This document shows, one piece after another, positions 45,340 through 55,179 of a stretch of 64,000 nucleotides of DNA. The stretch is taken from the NCBI GenBank assembly GCA_016787485.1, contig JAEUUL010000024.1, positions 124,001 through 188,000 on the forward strand, in the 5' to 3' direction. A program made the position numbers and the translations under genes. The notes below the pieces were generated by a model. It was not told the origin of the DNA, did no database searches, and saw nothing but the letters and a program-made list of their open reading frames with translations. Each line of letters begins with the position of its first letter. Position 1 is the stretch's first letter. Origin of the DNA: Bacteroidota bacterium (lineage in GTDB: Bacteria; Bacteroidota; Bacteroidia; NS11-12g; UBA955).

Positions 45340-46215
45340 TCACTTCAGCAATTCATAATTTTTATATTCTCCCGGTCTCCATCCGGTGAGTTTTTCCACG
45401 AAGTATAAAAACCTGTTTTTGAGACTAAATTTTTTATTGGAAATATCATAATCAAATGACCAGTTCATGCGCTGAATTCTTTCTTTCATCACCGCCGGAT
45501 GTGTTCCTTCAAATTTTGCAAGACTGTCGATCCCGGAATAATCGAACTGTTCTCCCGATTCTACATGTTTTTGCATATAGGCATCATCATGCCACATGCG
45601 GTGAAATTGCATTTGTTTCTGTTGCTGCTCCCGGGGATGTTTTACCCATCCGTAATGGAAAATTTCAGCATTGCAATGCGCCACCTGCAATTTCTCATTG
45701 GGCAGTTTACGAAAACCCTGTGCATCACGGTAACTGAAAATATCCGGTCTGTTGCGGATGATACGCACCTCACGCCGGTACCATTTGCGTGAGTCGCCGG
45801 TATAATCATAGCTGCCATAAAAATGTTCGTAATCGAAAAGCAATCCTTCCACTTTTGGATTTTGCACATGTTTTTCCATGGCATTTTGCACATTGGATAC
45901 ATACTTTTCGTGCAAACATTCATCGGCCTGAATATAAAAAAGCCAATCAGAATCGCTGCTCACGGCAGCCTTTGCCTTATCTGTTTCCTGGGCAAGCACA
46001 CGTCCCCCTTCCCTCAGACTATCGTCCCAGATTGTTTCAATAATTTTTATGCGTGCATCATCGAAACTCCGCACATATTCCAGGGTTTCATCCTCACTTT
46101 TACCTACAGCGATTATAAATTCATGGCAAAGTGGCAATACAGAAAAAACTGCTTCCCGCAGGGGATAATCTGCCCGGACCACATTTCTCGCAATGGTAAA
46201 TCCTGATACTTTCAT
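45340..46215 (-). CDS. Family 2-like glycosyltransferase
   Basis: 291 aa. N-terminal GT-A pattern: MKVSGFTIARN, the acceptor/donor strands HEFIIAVGKSEDETLEYV, and an acidic DSDWLFYIQADECLHE resembling a DxD metal site (QADE). No transmembrane helices. It follows dnaE after 3 nt in the same direction, so is probably co-transcribed. The acceptor is unknown; a role in envelope glycan synthesis is an inference. Confidence 0.82.
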   Translation of the reverse strand: MKVSGFTIARNVVRADYPLREAVFSVLPLCHEFIIAVGKSEDETLEYVRSFDDARIKIIETIWDDSLREGGRVLAQETDKAKAAVSSDSDWLFYIQADECLHEKYVSNVQNAMEKHVQNPKVEGLLFDYEHFYGSYDYTGDSRKWYRREVRIIRNRPDIFSYRDAQGFRKLPNEKLQVAHCNAEIFHYGWVKHPREQQQKQMQFHRMWHDDAYMQKHVESGEQFDYSGIDSLAKFEGTHPAVMKERIQRMNWSFDYDISNKKFSLKNRFLYFVEKLTGWRPGEYKNYELLK

Positions 46216-46218
46216 GTG

Positions 46219-49200
46219 TCAATTCAATACCCAGCGATCATCGAGCCGTGGTGTAAATGGGATGGCCATTTCATCCAGAGTAAGCCGCACATCTTCGCCA
46301 AAATCAATACCCCGGCTGGAAACCATTTTTACAGAAATTTTTTCATCCATGTCTGTAATATTCACCCAAACGCCGCAATTGCCGGGGTTTTCTTCCATTA
46401 CGGTTTTCACTATTTCATACCTTCCTTCTTTCACATCGGCCAGTGTAAAATCCAGTTGTATGCTTTTCACCAACTGTGATTTTTCCAGGTCACTGCCCAG
46501 CAATACCTCGCGGAAACGGCAATAGGTGCGTGCAGATCGTTCACTATACTCCATGGCCCCTTTGATAATTAAAATATAATCCCGGGTAAGCATGCTTTTC
46601 CACTGCAAATAATCTTTGCCGAACATGGCAAATTCAAACTGACCGGAATAATCCATCAGCACAAATTTACCAAAGGGTTCCCCTTTCTGGCTGATGGTTT
46701 CCCGCACGGAAGTAACGATACCCATCACAATAAACGAGGTATTGGTTGTTGCATTCTGCAATTCTGTGAGGTCTTTCAGTTCCTGCGTGGTAATCATTTC
46801 ATATTCAAACCGGAAATTGTCCAGCGGGTGTTTGCTCAGAAATACACCCACCACTTCTTCTTCCACTTTCAGTTCTTCCAGCAGTTCCATCTTATCGGCA
46901 GCTGGCAGGCGTGGTTCTGCGGGCATGGTAGAGTCTGCTGCCCCTCCGAAAAGGGAGCCTTGACCGCTGATTTTATCAGCCTGCACCTGCTGTCCGTATC
47001 GTATGGCCAACTCTATTCCGGTTTTGCCTTCCTCGTCGGGTTTGATATACTGCGCGCGGTGGTAACGGGTATCGAAATCAAAGACACCGGCACGTGCCAT
47101 ACCTTCCAGGTTCTTCTTATTTACCGCCCGCAGATTCACCCTGGCAGTGAGGTCAAATATGCTGGCAAACGGACCGTTCTCGTCGCGGTCTTTGAGGATT
47201 TCCTCCACAGCGCCTTCTCCCACCCCTTTCAGCGCACCCATGCCGAAACGGATTTCTCCGCGCGGAGTAACGGTGAAGGCAGAACGGCTCTCATTCAGAT
47301 CCGGACCCAGCACCTTGATCCCGCTGCGCCGGCACTCTTCCATATAAAAGGTGATTTTCTTGATGTCACCCATATTGCTCTTGAGCACAGCAGCCATAAA
47401 TGCTGCGGGGTAATTGGCTTTTAAATAGGCCGTTTGGTAAGCCAAAACCGCATAGCAGGTGCTGTGCGATTTATTAAAGGCATATTGGGCAAACTCTTCC
47501 CAGTCACTGTATATCTTCTCCAGTTTGTCTGCCGGATGCCCGTTGGCCAGGGCGCCTTCCATGAACACGGTTTTTAACTGGTCAATAATGGCTTTGTTCT
47601 TTTTACCCATGGCCTTGCGCAACTCATCCGCCTTGCCTTTGGAGAATCCCGCCAGTTTCTGGCTAAGCAGCATTACCTGCTCCTGATATACGGTGATACC
47701 ATAGGTTTCCCTGAGGTAGGGTTCCATTTCGGGCAAATCGAACACCACGGGTTTGCGGCCGTGCCGCCTGTCGATATAATCCGGAATGTATTTGATAGGT
47801 CCCGGGCGGTACAATGCGTTCATGGCTATCAAATCCGCAAACTGTGTGGGTTTCAGTTCACGCATGTATTTCTGCATGCCTGCACTTTCAAACTGGAATA
47901 TGCCATTGGTTTCACCCCGTTGAAACAGTTCATAGGTTTTGGCATCGTCCAGCGGCAGGGTTTCCAGGTCTATTTCATCACCCGTGGTTTCTTTGATGAT
48001 TTGCAGCGCATCTTTAAGAATGGTGAGGGTGCTGAGTCCCAGAAAGTCCATTTTCAACAGTCCTGCTTTTTCAATCTGGTTTACATCGTACTGCACCTGC
48101 ATCCATTTGGAATCCTTGCTGAGAGCCACGGGCACCACCTCGTCTATATCCCGCGGTGCGATGATGATACCACAGGCATGCACACCTGTACCACGTACTG
48201 AGCCTTCCAGTTTTTCTGCATCGCGCAACACCTGCGATGCTTCGTCGTTTACATTGTTGTATACTTTCTGCAGTTCCCGCAGATTGTCCAGTTCTTCGGG
48301 TTTCAGGTTGCGGCTGTCGTCTTTGCCCAGTTCATCCACATCTGCATGCAACATTTCCTGCAGGTCCATATTTCCGGGCACCAATTTTGCCAGCCGGTCT
48401 GTCTGTGCAAGCGGATATTGCAGCACGCGTCCTACATCGCGTATAGCTGACTTGGCTGCCATGGTGCCATAGGTAACAATCTGTGCGATGCGTCTTTCGC
48501 CATATTTTTTAGCTACATAATCTATCACCCGGTCGCGCCCCTGGTCGTCGAAGTCTATATCGACGTCGGGCATGCTCACCCTTTCCGGATTGAGAAAACG
48601 TTCGAACAGCAAATTGTACTTCACAGGGTCCACATTGGTAATACCCAGACAATAAGCCACAAGACTGCCCGCCGCGGAACCCCTGCCCGGCCCCACCCAT
48701 ACACCCATATCCCGGGCTGCGGTGGTGAAATCCTGAACTATCAGAAAGTAACCGGTAAATCCACTGTCAAGAATGGTGGCCAATTCAAATTCCAGTCTTT
48801 CATTCACATCGGCAGGGATTACACCCCCGTACCGCTTGCGACAACCCTCCACAGCCAAATGACGCAGATAAGCTTTTTCATCTTCAAACCCGGGTGGCAG
48901 TGCATAGGAAGGCAACACTATATCGCGGCTAAGCTTAGGCGGGTCTATACTGCTTATGAGCAGCCCGGTATTGTCCAGCGCCTCGGGGATATCGCTGAAC
49001 AGTTGATTCATTTCTTCCTGGGTTTTAAAGAAGAATTCATCGTTTGGAAATCCGAAACGAAATCCTTTACCGCTTTCTTCGTTGGTTGCCCTCGGTGTGC
49101 TTTGAAATTCACCCGTGTTTATACACAGCAGAATGTCGTGTGCATTGGCATCTTTCTTATCTGTATAATGCGAGTCGTTGGTGGCTATGATAGGAATATT

Positions 49201-49815
49201 GTGTTTGCGTGCAAGCCTTATCAGGGTTTGGTTCACATCTTCCTGACTCATGCCTGTGCCATCGATGTTTTTCAATCCATGGCGCTGCAGTTCTATATAA
49301 TAATTTTCACCAAAAATATCCAGGTATTCTTTGAGCAGTTCCTCTGCCGTTTCTTCACTTTTGAACAAAATGGCCTGCGGTATTTCTGCACCTATACAGC
49401 AACTGGTGGCAATCAATCCGCTGCTGTACTGTTTTAGCAGAGCCTTATCTATGCGCGGGTATTTTCCGTAAAAACCATCGAGAAAACCAAGAGAACAGAG
49501 TTTTGCAAGATTGGTATACCCTTCCTGATTTCTGGCAAGAATAAGCTGATGGTAACGCTTGTCTTTTTGCCCACCGGTAAAGGCCTTTTTGAAACGGTCC
49601 TCCACCATGTAAAACTCACAACCGATAACGGGAATCATCCCTTCTTTGGTAACCGCCTGATAAAATTCAAAGGCGCCGTACATATTCCCGTGGTCGGTAA
49701 TGGCAAGGGCCGGCATGCCATCGGCTTTGGCTTTTTTTACCAGGCTTTTTATGCTGGCAGCCCCATCCAGCAGGGAGTATTGGGTATGTACATGGAGGTG
49801 TGAAAAAACCGGCAT
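46219..49815 (-). CDS. dnaE: DNA polymerase III alpha subunit
   Basis: 1198 aa. PHP domain at the N terminus (FSHLHVHTQYSLLDGAASI, ITDHGNMYGA), polymerase palm with the metal-binding PDVDIDFDDQGRD (about 415-427), GPGRGSAAGSL, fingers region, helix-hairpin-helix and OB domain (about 1000-1090, FVLMDYSGQFEFAMFG), C-terminal domain. This is the replicative polymerase of the chromosome. Length and domain order match the DnaE1 type used with DnaN and DnaQ. Start ATG 49815 is fixed by the PHP motif. Confidence 0.97.
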   Translation of the reverse strand: MPVFSHLHVHTQYSLLDGAASIKSLVKKAKADGMPALAITDHGNMYGAFEFYQAVTKEGMIPVIGCEFYMVEDRFKKAFTGGQKDKRYHQLILARNQEGYTNLAKLCSLGFLDGFYGKYPRIDKALLKQYSSGLIATSCCIGAEIPQAILFKSEETAEELLKEYLDIFGENYYIELQRHGLKNIDGTGMSQEDVNQTLIRLARKHNIPIIATNDSHYTDKKDANAHDILLCINTGEFQSTPRATNEESGKGFRFGFPNDEFFFKTQEEMNQLFSDIPEALDNTGLLISSIDPPKLSRDIVLPSYALPPGFEDEKAYLRHLAVEGCRKRYGGVIPADVNERLEFELATILDSGFTGYFLIVQDFTTAARDMGVWVGPGRGSAAGSLVAYCLGITNVDPVKYNLLFERFLNPERVSMPDVDIDFDDQGRDRVIDYVAKKYGERRIAQIVTYGTMAAKSAIRDVGRVLQYPLAQTDRLAKLVPGNMDLQEMLHADVDELGKDDSRNLKPEELDNLRELQKVYNNVNDEASQVLRDAEKLEGSVRGTGVHACGIIIAPRDIDEVVPVALSKDSKWMQVQYDVNQIEKAGLLKMDFLGLSTLTILKDALQIIKETTGDEIDLETLPLDDAKTYELFQRGETNGIFQFESAGMQKYMRELKPTQFADLIAMNALYRPGPIKYIPDYIDRRHGRKPVVFDLPEMEPYLRETYGITVYQEQVMLLSQKLAGFSKGKADELRKAMGKKNKAIIDQLKTVFMEGALANGHPADKLEKIYSDWEEFAQYAFNKSHSTCYAVLAYQTAYLKANYPAAFMAAVLKSNMGDIKKITFYMEECRRSGIKVLGPDLNESRSAFTVTPRGEIRFGMGALKGVGEGAVEEILKDRDENGPFASIFDLTARVNLRAVNKKNLEGMARAGVFDFDTRYHRAQYIKPDEEGKTGIELAIRYGQQVQADKISGQGSLFGGAADSTMPAEPRLPAADKMELLEELKVEEEVVGVFLSKHPLDNFRFEYEMITTQELKDLTELQNATTNTSFIVMGIVTSVRETISQKGEPFGKFVLMDYSGQFEFAMFGKDYLQWKSMLTRDYILIIKGAMEYSERSARTYCRFREVLLGSDLEKSQLVKSIQLDFTLADVKEGRYEIVKTVMEENPGNCGVWVNITDMDEKISVKMVSSRGIDFGEDVRLTLDEMAIPFTPRLDDRWVLN

Positions 49816-49931
49816 AATTCGGATACAATTGAACCTCCGAAATTACACTGTCTGACTTCCGGAAAACGGCATGTGGAGAAATTGCGAATGACTTTCTGAA
49901 AAGGCTGTGGCAGCAGAGAATGAACCGGTTT

Positions 49932-50495
49932 TTACTCTTCCGGACTGTCCTGTACCGTACTTACATTTCCTTCTTCGTCCGCGTAGATGGTATGCCTTTC
50001 GATGGTGCCGTCCTCCCTGTAATCAATGGCGCAGGGCATACCCGCCGCAAAGCCAGACTTGCGCTTGTTCCTATAACTTTTCCGTTGCCCGGATGGGTAA
50101 TAATGTTCCTCCCAAAGCATATCATCCTGTGAGTTGTAGAAATAAGCATACTCGCAATGTTGTCCGTCTTCGGCATACAACAGGAGGTAGTGAGAACCGT
50201 CGCTGCGGATATATTTTTCAGACGTAATCCGTCCCTGTGAGTTGGTCCATACTTCTCTTTTCAATTCACCCGCACGCGCCCTGGCCATAAGATCCGGAGC
50301 AGCTGCAGGGGCCGGAGAGTTTGTATTTTCCACCGCAGATTCAAACCCGGTGGCGGGTTCGTCGTCTTTGACCGTAGATGCCGGATTCTCCGGAAAACTA
50401 TCCCTGTACTTTGCCCGCTGCATTTCCTGCCTGCGTTCTGCCTGGTACTGACAGGCCGTAAGCCCCAAAAGAACAAGAACGGGTAAAATGCGCAT
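49932..50495 (-). CDS. YwqK/MORN-like lipoprotein
   Basis: 187 aa. Lipobox LTAC (Cys about 15), a Pro/Ala-rich spacer (about 60-75), then degenerate MORN/YwqK-type repeats such as LWEEHYYPSGQRKSYRNKRKSG and YREDGTIERHTIYADEEG. It starts 6 nt after the stop of its paralogue-like neighbour at 50502. Function unknown; such repeats are common in Bacteroidota envelope proteins. Confidence 0.7.
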   Translation of the reverse strand: MRILPVLVLLGLTACQYQAERRQEMQRAKYRDSFPENPASTVKDDEPATGFESAVENTNSPAPAAAPDLMARARAGELKREVWTNSQGRITSEKYIRSDGSHYLLLYAEDGQHCEYAYFYNSQDDMLWEEHYYPSGQRKSYRNKRKSGFAAGMPCAIDYREDGTIERHTIYADEEGNVSTVQDSPEE

Positions 50496-50501
50496 TGATA
50501 C

Positions 50502-50999
50502 TTACTTATATTCGTATCTGGTGGTATCACCCGCTTTGCCGTTCATGCTTACCGGCACTGTCCAGATTTTGTTGCCTTTGGCATATTCTCCGGATTCTTT
50601 GAGTTTGCCGTTTTCGTAGTATTCCTCATAGGGACCGTGATATACACTTTGCGGGGCACCGTTTTCCAGTGTTTTCATACTCAACCGCGCCTTGCAGGTA
50701 CCATCGTCATAGTAATTTTCCTGCCAGATACGCTGTCCGTGTTCGTCGGATTTGTACACGCTGTAAAGGGTTCCCTTGTCGGTATAATACAATTCATAAC
50801 GGGCTGTATCTCCCAGGTAGTATTTTTCCACCTGGGTTTTACCATTCTCATACTTTACGGCATCGTATAAATATTTGCCTGCTTTCACTCCCTTTTCCAG
50901 CCCGTCACGGTCAAAATTGCGGGGTTTTCTTTCGGGAACAGAGGTTTGATTCTGACAGGCAACTATCAACAACGGAAACAACAGGAGATACCATTTCAT
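50502..50999 (-). CDS. YwqK/MORN-like lipoprotein
   Basis: 165 aa. Lipobox IVAC (Cys about 15), then repeats YELYYTDKGTLYSVYKS, WQENYYDDGTCKARLS and YEEYYENGKLKESGEYAKGN, the last a clean MORN-type unit. TAATTTG, a one-base-shorter variant of the -7 box, ends 5 nt before the ATG. It is divergent from recF. Likely in one operon with the 49932 gene. Confidence 0.72.
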   Translation of the reverse strand: MKWYLLLFPLLIVACQNQTSVPERKPRNFDRDGLEKGVKAGKYLYDAVKYENGKTQVEKYYLGDTARYELYYTDKGTLYSVYKSDEHGQRIWQENYYDDGTCKARLSMKTLENGAPQSVYHGPYEEYYENGKLKESGEYAKGNKIWTVPVSMNGKAGDTTRYEYK

Positions 51000-51056
51000 A
51001 GCGGCAAATTACAGTCTTTTCGTTGGCATGGACAACGAATACCTGCAGTTCTCCAA

Positions 51057-51064
51057 TAACTTTG
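51057..51064 (+). promoter_or_regulatory. TAnnTTTG -7 element of recF
   Basis: TAACTTTG ends 7 nt before the ATG at 51072, predicting a nearly leaderless mRNA. Confidence 0.55.
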
Positions 51065-51071
51065 CCAACAC

Positions 51072-52154
51072 ATGCACCTGCAGCGTTTGCAACTTTTCTC
51101 CTTTAAAAACCATACGGAAGCCCATTTCGCATTCTGCAGCCAGCTCAATTGCATAACCGGGCCCAATGGCAGTGGCAAAACCAATGTGCTGGATGCAGTG
51201 TATTATCTGGCGAATGCCAAAAGCTATTTCAACCCGGCGGACTCGCAGATTATGCAGCACGGTTCCTCCTTTTTCAGTGTGCACGGCTGGTTTGCCGACG
51301 GGGACAAGGAAGATGAAATACTGGCAACCTTTACAGACAAAGGCAAGAAAACGCTGAAAAAGAACGACAAAACCTATAACCGGCTGGCAGACCATATTGG
51401 GATGATTCAAACCGTATTTATCACTCCATACGATATTTCATTGGTGCTGGAAGGCAGCGAAGAGAGGCGGAGGTTTATGGATTTTACGCTGTGCCAGACC
51501 AACCGGGAATACCTGGAAGTGCTGAGTACTTATAAACGCATACTGGAACACCGGAATTCCTTTCTGAAAAAAATGGAAGGGCGCAACCCCGACCCGGATA
51601 TTATGGACAGTTACGACAGCCGGCTGGTACCCGCAGCAAACCGCATATTTGGATGGCGGCAGGATTTTATCAGCGAATTTCAGCCCTGGTTTCAGGAATA
51701 TTACGGCTGGCTCTGCCAAACAACAGAAACAGTGGCACTGGATTACGAAAGCGAACTGATTACAGAAGCGTATAGTGACATCCTGCGCCGCAATCTCGAC
51801 CGGGACCGGGTATTGCAGCGCACCAGTTCTGGCATACATAAAGACGATCTGGTTTTCAGTCTGCAGGGTCAGCCCCTGAAAAAATTTGGCTCTCAGGGAC
51901 AAATCAAGAGTTTTGTGATAGCCCTGAAACTGGCACAGTACCGGTATTTTCTTGAAAAAACCGGACACAAACCCATTTTGTTGCTGGATGATATTTTTGA
52001 AAAGATTGATGCGCTGCGCGCCGGTAAATTAATGGAACTGGTGGCCCGGGATTTTTTCGGACAGATTATCATCACCGATACGCATGCCGAACGGGTAAAA
52101 AATCACCTGAAAAGCCTGGACACAGAGCAGGTTTTTTTTGAGTTGGGTGGATAA
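51072..52154 (+). CDS. recF: DNA replication and repair protein RecF
   Basis: 360 aa, the usual size. Walker A ITGPNGSGKTNVLDA (about 29-43), signature LRRNLDRDRVLQRTSSGIHKDD, QGQIKSFVIALKLAQ, and Walker B PILLLDDIFEKID. RecF binds gapped DNA and helps RecO/RecR load RecA. It is not next to dnaA/dnaN here, as is common in this phylum. The start follows a TAnnTTTG box by 7 nt. Confidence 0.97.
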   Translation: MHLQRLQLFSFKNHTEAHFAFCSQLNCITGPNGSGKTNVLDAVYYLANAKSYFNPADSQIMQHGSSFFSVHGWFADGDKEDEILATFTDKGKKTLKKNDKTYNRLADHIGMIQTVFITPYDISLVLEGSEERRRFMDFTLCQTNREYLEVLSTYKRILEHRNSFLKKMEGRNPDPDIMDSYDSRLVPAANRIFGWRQDFISEFQPWFQEYYGWLCQTTETVALDYESELITEAYSDILRRNLDRDRVLQRTSSGIHKDDLVFSLQGQPLKKFGSQGQIKSFVIALKLAQYRYFLEKTGHKPILLLDDIFEKIDALRAGKLMELVARDFFGQIIITDTHAERVKNHLKSLDTEQVFFELGG

Positions 52155-52399
52155 TCAGGTGTGGTTTTTTTAAATGCTTTTTTGGAATTTATTAGTGACA
52201 AGTTTAAATTTGAGTTATAATTTACCATTTTCTTCTCCCATTTAAATGGGCTTCCATTTTTGGCATACCTCTTTTTCCATGTTTACCGCACTGGGAAATT
52301 ATCCAAATGGGGCAACTACGGCAGATGAGTTTAAAGCAAATCTCATAAGCAATAAGGGTTCGAATACAACCGCCCAAATAAACAATCTATTTTGCAGTT

Positions 52400-53074
52400 A
52401 TGATAGGTAAGCAGATGGGAAGGGGAATTGTAGTAGCCTTTTTATTATGTATGGGATTGAATATTTCAGGCTGCAATACCAAATGCACAGATCATCCCGG
52501 TTATCACGTGCAGGTACCTGTAAAATTAGCTACCTGGAATGATACATTTCATGTGGGCGACACAATTCATCTGTTTTTTAATTTCAATGCCCATAACATG
52601 CCGGTATTAAATACAAATGAAATTATCGGAATTGATGTTGAAAAGTTTGATATTGACCCATTATTAACAGTGTTCAATATTCTTGATTCAACCCAATACG
52701 GGCTTGGACTAAATGATTTTAAAATGATTAGTAATATCCACTTTGGAGTTGAAAAAAGTAGCACTTCCAGTTTCATCAAAATTTATTCATTCAATTATCA
52801 AACAGACTTCAGTGTAGCTGATACTTTTCATTTAGTATGTAACAAAAAAGGAGCATTTATACTTTCATCTGTTTTATGGAAATGTAGTGCAAGATCCACC
52901 CCGGGTGCAAAATGCAAAAGACGTGGATGGTGGTGTACCATGGCATGGGATAAGGCGGATTACGTGTTTGACCCGAATCATTATCTGGATAAGGCTCAAA
53001 GCGAAAGACGCAAATTTATTTTGAATGGTGAAAGCAGTGGTTACGATATAAGGTATGCGTTCATTGTTAAATAA
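52400..53074 (+). CDS. Lipoprotein, unknown
   Basis: 224 aa. Lipobox ISGC (Cys about 25), then beta-rich sequence (WNDTFHVGDTIHLFFNFNA) and a Cys/Arg/Lys-rich stretch (KCSARSTPGAKCKRRGWWC, about 160-180). Slightly more AT-rich than recF and the Wzi-like gene. A one-base-shorter -7 variant (TATTTTG) ends 5 nt before the ATG at 52400. The 245 bp upstream, 52155-52399, contain no gene I can see. No family recognised. Confidence 0.65.
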   Translation: MIGKQMGRGIVVAFLLCMGLNISGCNTKCTDHPGYHVQVPVKLATWNDTFHVGDTIHLFFNFNAHNMPVLNTNEIIGIDVEKFDIDPLLTVFNILDSTQYGLGLNDFKMISNIHFGVEKSSTSSFIKIYSFNYQTDFSVADTFHLVCNKKGAFILSSVLWKCSARSTPGAKCKRRGWWCTMAWDKADYVFDPNHYLDKAQSERRKFILNGESSGYDIRYAFIVK

Positions 53075-53088
53075 CAGAGTTCTGTTAT

Positions 53089-54843
53089 TTAAAAAATCCG
53101 TACAACCGGTTCAAAATTCCAGCGGAAACCTGCTGTCAGATAGGTACCTTTCAGTGGCTGGTTTCCTGTCTGGTTGCGGCCCCACAGGGTAAGGTCCAGG
53201 TTTACATTGTGCCGCAGCATATAGGTCATTTGCACGCGGAAAGACTGTATCCGGGTATTTGCGCCCTGGTACATTTTCACACCGAAATCGGAGGTACGGA
53301 AATCGTTATCCCTGCGGGGATTGCTGCCGAAATTGCGGCCACCGAGCCAACTGTCCTGCCCCTGCCGCGCGTGGTTGAACATGCAGAGTGCATGCAACCG
53401 CTGCCATTTTTTGGGTTGTACATAGAGCCGGAAAAACCCTTCGGAGAAATTGGCACCCTGCGGATGGGCCAGTGGCTGATTGTAATGCGTGTAGCTGTTG
53501 GCAGGGTCCATGTGTGAATAGGTATAGGGCCGCACCTTGTTATACTCTGCCTGAAACAGAATATTCAGGGGACCGTTTGTCATCACCTTGGTGAATCCCA
53601 GTTGTAAGCCGTTTTTATTGCCCCACCACTCCCCTTTCTGCATGTTGCTGAGTTTGAATTCATCCAGCATAAACTGTCCGTAAAAGCGGAAACCTTTCCA
53701 GCGGAAACATCCGTCAATGGCCATGAGTGAATTGTCTGCGCTGCCCTGATTGGCTTCTATGGCGCGGTAAAAAATCACCGGATTCAGGTATTCGGGGTCA
53801 AATCCGCCGTTGCTACGGCTGTGGATGGTCATTTCATTCAGGGCCAGTTCCAGGCTCTGGTGCTTGCCAATCATTACGGCAGCGCGGTGCATGGCCATGT
53901 ATTTTTTGGGCAGCAGGGTATTGCCCAGAAGGGGGCTGAACCCATTCATCTGTCCGAAAATGTTCTGATAATAAAACGGGCCTATGCGGGTATTGAATTT
54001 CAGGAAGAGGTAAGGCTGCACGTCATTGCCCAGGATGAGACTACGGTAGCCGTTGCCCACCTGAAAGCTGCCATGCCCCATGCTCATATTCACATGAACG
54101 GGGTCCTCGGGCCTGCGTATGACAGCATAGGTGAAGTATCCGATGGCCTGCAGGTAATCTGTACCCCGGGATCCGTATTTCTTCCACCATCCCAGACCTG
54201 GCACCACACCGAAAGAGTCCCGATACCGGTTGATGTAGTCGGGGAAATAGGTTTGATTCTCTACCACCCTGGTATAAATCCCAAGTTTGCCTGCCAGGCT
54301 GGCCCGCAGTTCAATACCGCGGCCGTTTTGCTGGGCAAGGGAACCGAATTGTGAAGAGGGCCCTGCTGCCAGGTTCAGCACGGGGTTGATACACACCGTA
54401 CTCCGGTTCGTTTTTTGCCGGTCAGTCCACAAAAAAAACATGGCCGGGTGTTTCCACAACCAGCGGGTGTTTGTGCTGTCTTCTTTTCCCTCAGCGGCCG
54501 GGTACCCGGTTTCCGGATTGTCCATGATCAGGTATTGCAAATTGCTGAATGCATACCCTGCTTTCTTTTTGTACAGGGTGCCTGCCTGGCTGCCGCGCGA
54601 TTGGCCTGAGGGGTCATGGTCCATCCAACTGGATCCTGGACGGACCATATGAGCAGACATAGGCAAACTGCGCACAAAATACCTTTCTCCGTTGTAGTCG
54701 CCGATGTCTCCTGTAAGCAACAGCATTTCCTGAAAAGTGCCCGGCTCATACCAGGCGTGCTGGGAAACAGCCACCCGAATCTGGCACAGCAATAAACAAA
54801 GGAGAAGAAATTTCAGAATAAAATACCGGCCGGCAACTGGCAT
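53089..54843 (-). CDS. Capsule-assembly Wzi-like outer-membrane protein
   Basis: About 584 aa. Signal peptide (FILKFLLLCLLLCQIRVAVSQ), then long alternating strands rich in aromatics and a barrel-type C-terminal strand (FRWNFEPVVRIF). Segments such as GHGSFQVGNGYRSLILG and NRDS-like loops fit the Wzi/capsule-assembly barrel family, which anchors surface polysaccharide in E. coli. ATG 54843 is preferred to 54870, as it directly precedes the signal. The family call is moderate; another Bacteroidota barrel family is possible. Confidence 0.65.
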   Translation of the reverse strand: MPVAGRYFILKFLLLCLLLCQIRVAVSQHAWYEPGTFQEMLLLTGDIGDYNGERYFVRSLPMSAHMVRPGSSWMDHDPSGQSRGSQAGTLYKKKAGYAFSNLQYLIMDNPETGYPAAEGKEDSTNTRWLWKHPAMFFLWTDRQKTNRSTVCINPVLNLAAGPSSQFGSLAQQNGRGIELRASLAGKLGIYTRVVENQTYFPDYINRYRDSFGVVPGLGWWKKYGSRGTDYLQAIGYFTYAVIRRPEDPVHVNMSMGHGSFQVGNGYRSLILGNDVQPYLFLKFNTRIGPFYYQNIFGQMNGFSPLLGNTLLPKKYMAMHRAAVMIGKHQSLELALNEMTIHSRSNGGFDPEYLNPVIFYRAIEANQGSADNSLMAIDGCFRWKGFRFYGQFMLDEFKLSNMQKGEWWGNKNGLQLGFTKVMTNGPLNILFQAEYNKVRPYTYSHMDPANSYTHYNQPLAHPQGANFSEGFFRLYVQPKKWQRLHALCMFNHARQGQDSWLGGRNFGSNPRRDNDFRTSDFGVKMYQGANTRIQSFRVQMTYMLRHNVNLDLTLWGRNQTGNQPLKGTYLTAGFRWNFEPVVRIF

Positions 54844-54879
54844 ACTGCAAGTATACCGCCATTTTGCCAAAAGGCAGTC

Positions 54880-55173
54880 TTAATTTAGTGAAATGGGTGG
54901 CAGCACCTGCTCCTGACCGTTATAAATCATCAAATCATGAATTTCGGGATTCAGGAATTCGATGATGGGCATTTCACTGAGGATTTCCATCACTTCATAT
55001 TCATTCTCAGCAGTTACGGTGCACCACCATTTGGTGCGGTCTGCATTCACGGCATAGGTAAGGAGTTTGCCTTTCACAAATAATCGGTTCACTACAGCAC
55101 GATGCGCAGGAATGCGGGCAGCAAATTCCGGTGTAAATTCAGGCAGTGCGCTTTCTACTAGAAATACAGGCAT
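54880..55173 (-). CDS. Small ferredoxin-fold (muconolactone isomerase-like) protein
   Basis: 97 aa, cytoplasmic. Pattern MPVFLVESALPEFTPEFAAR, LFVKGKLLTYAVNADRTKWW and VMEILSEMPIIEFLNPEIHD fits the dimeric alpha/beta-barrel or muconolactone-isomerase-like fold. It starts 6 nt after the stop of the asparaginase gene, so the two are in one transcript. A catalytic role is unproven. Confidence 0.65.
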   Translation of the reverse strand: MPVFLVESALPEFTPEFAARIPAHRAVVNRLFVKGKLLTYAVNADRTKWWCTVTAENEYEVMEILSEMPIIEFLNPEIHDLMIYNGQEQVLPPISLN

Positions 55174-55179
55174 GATATA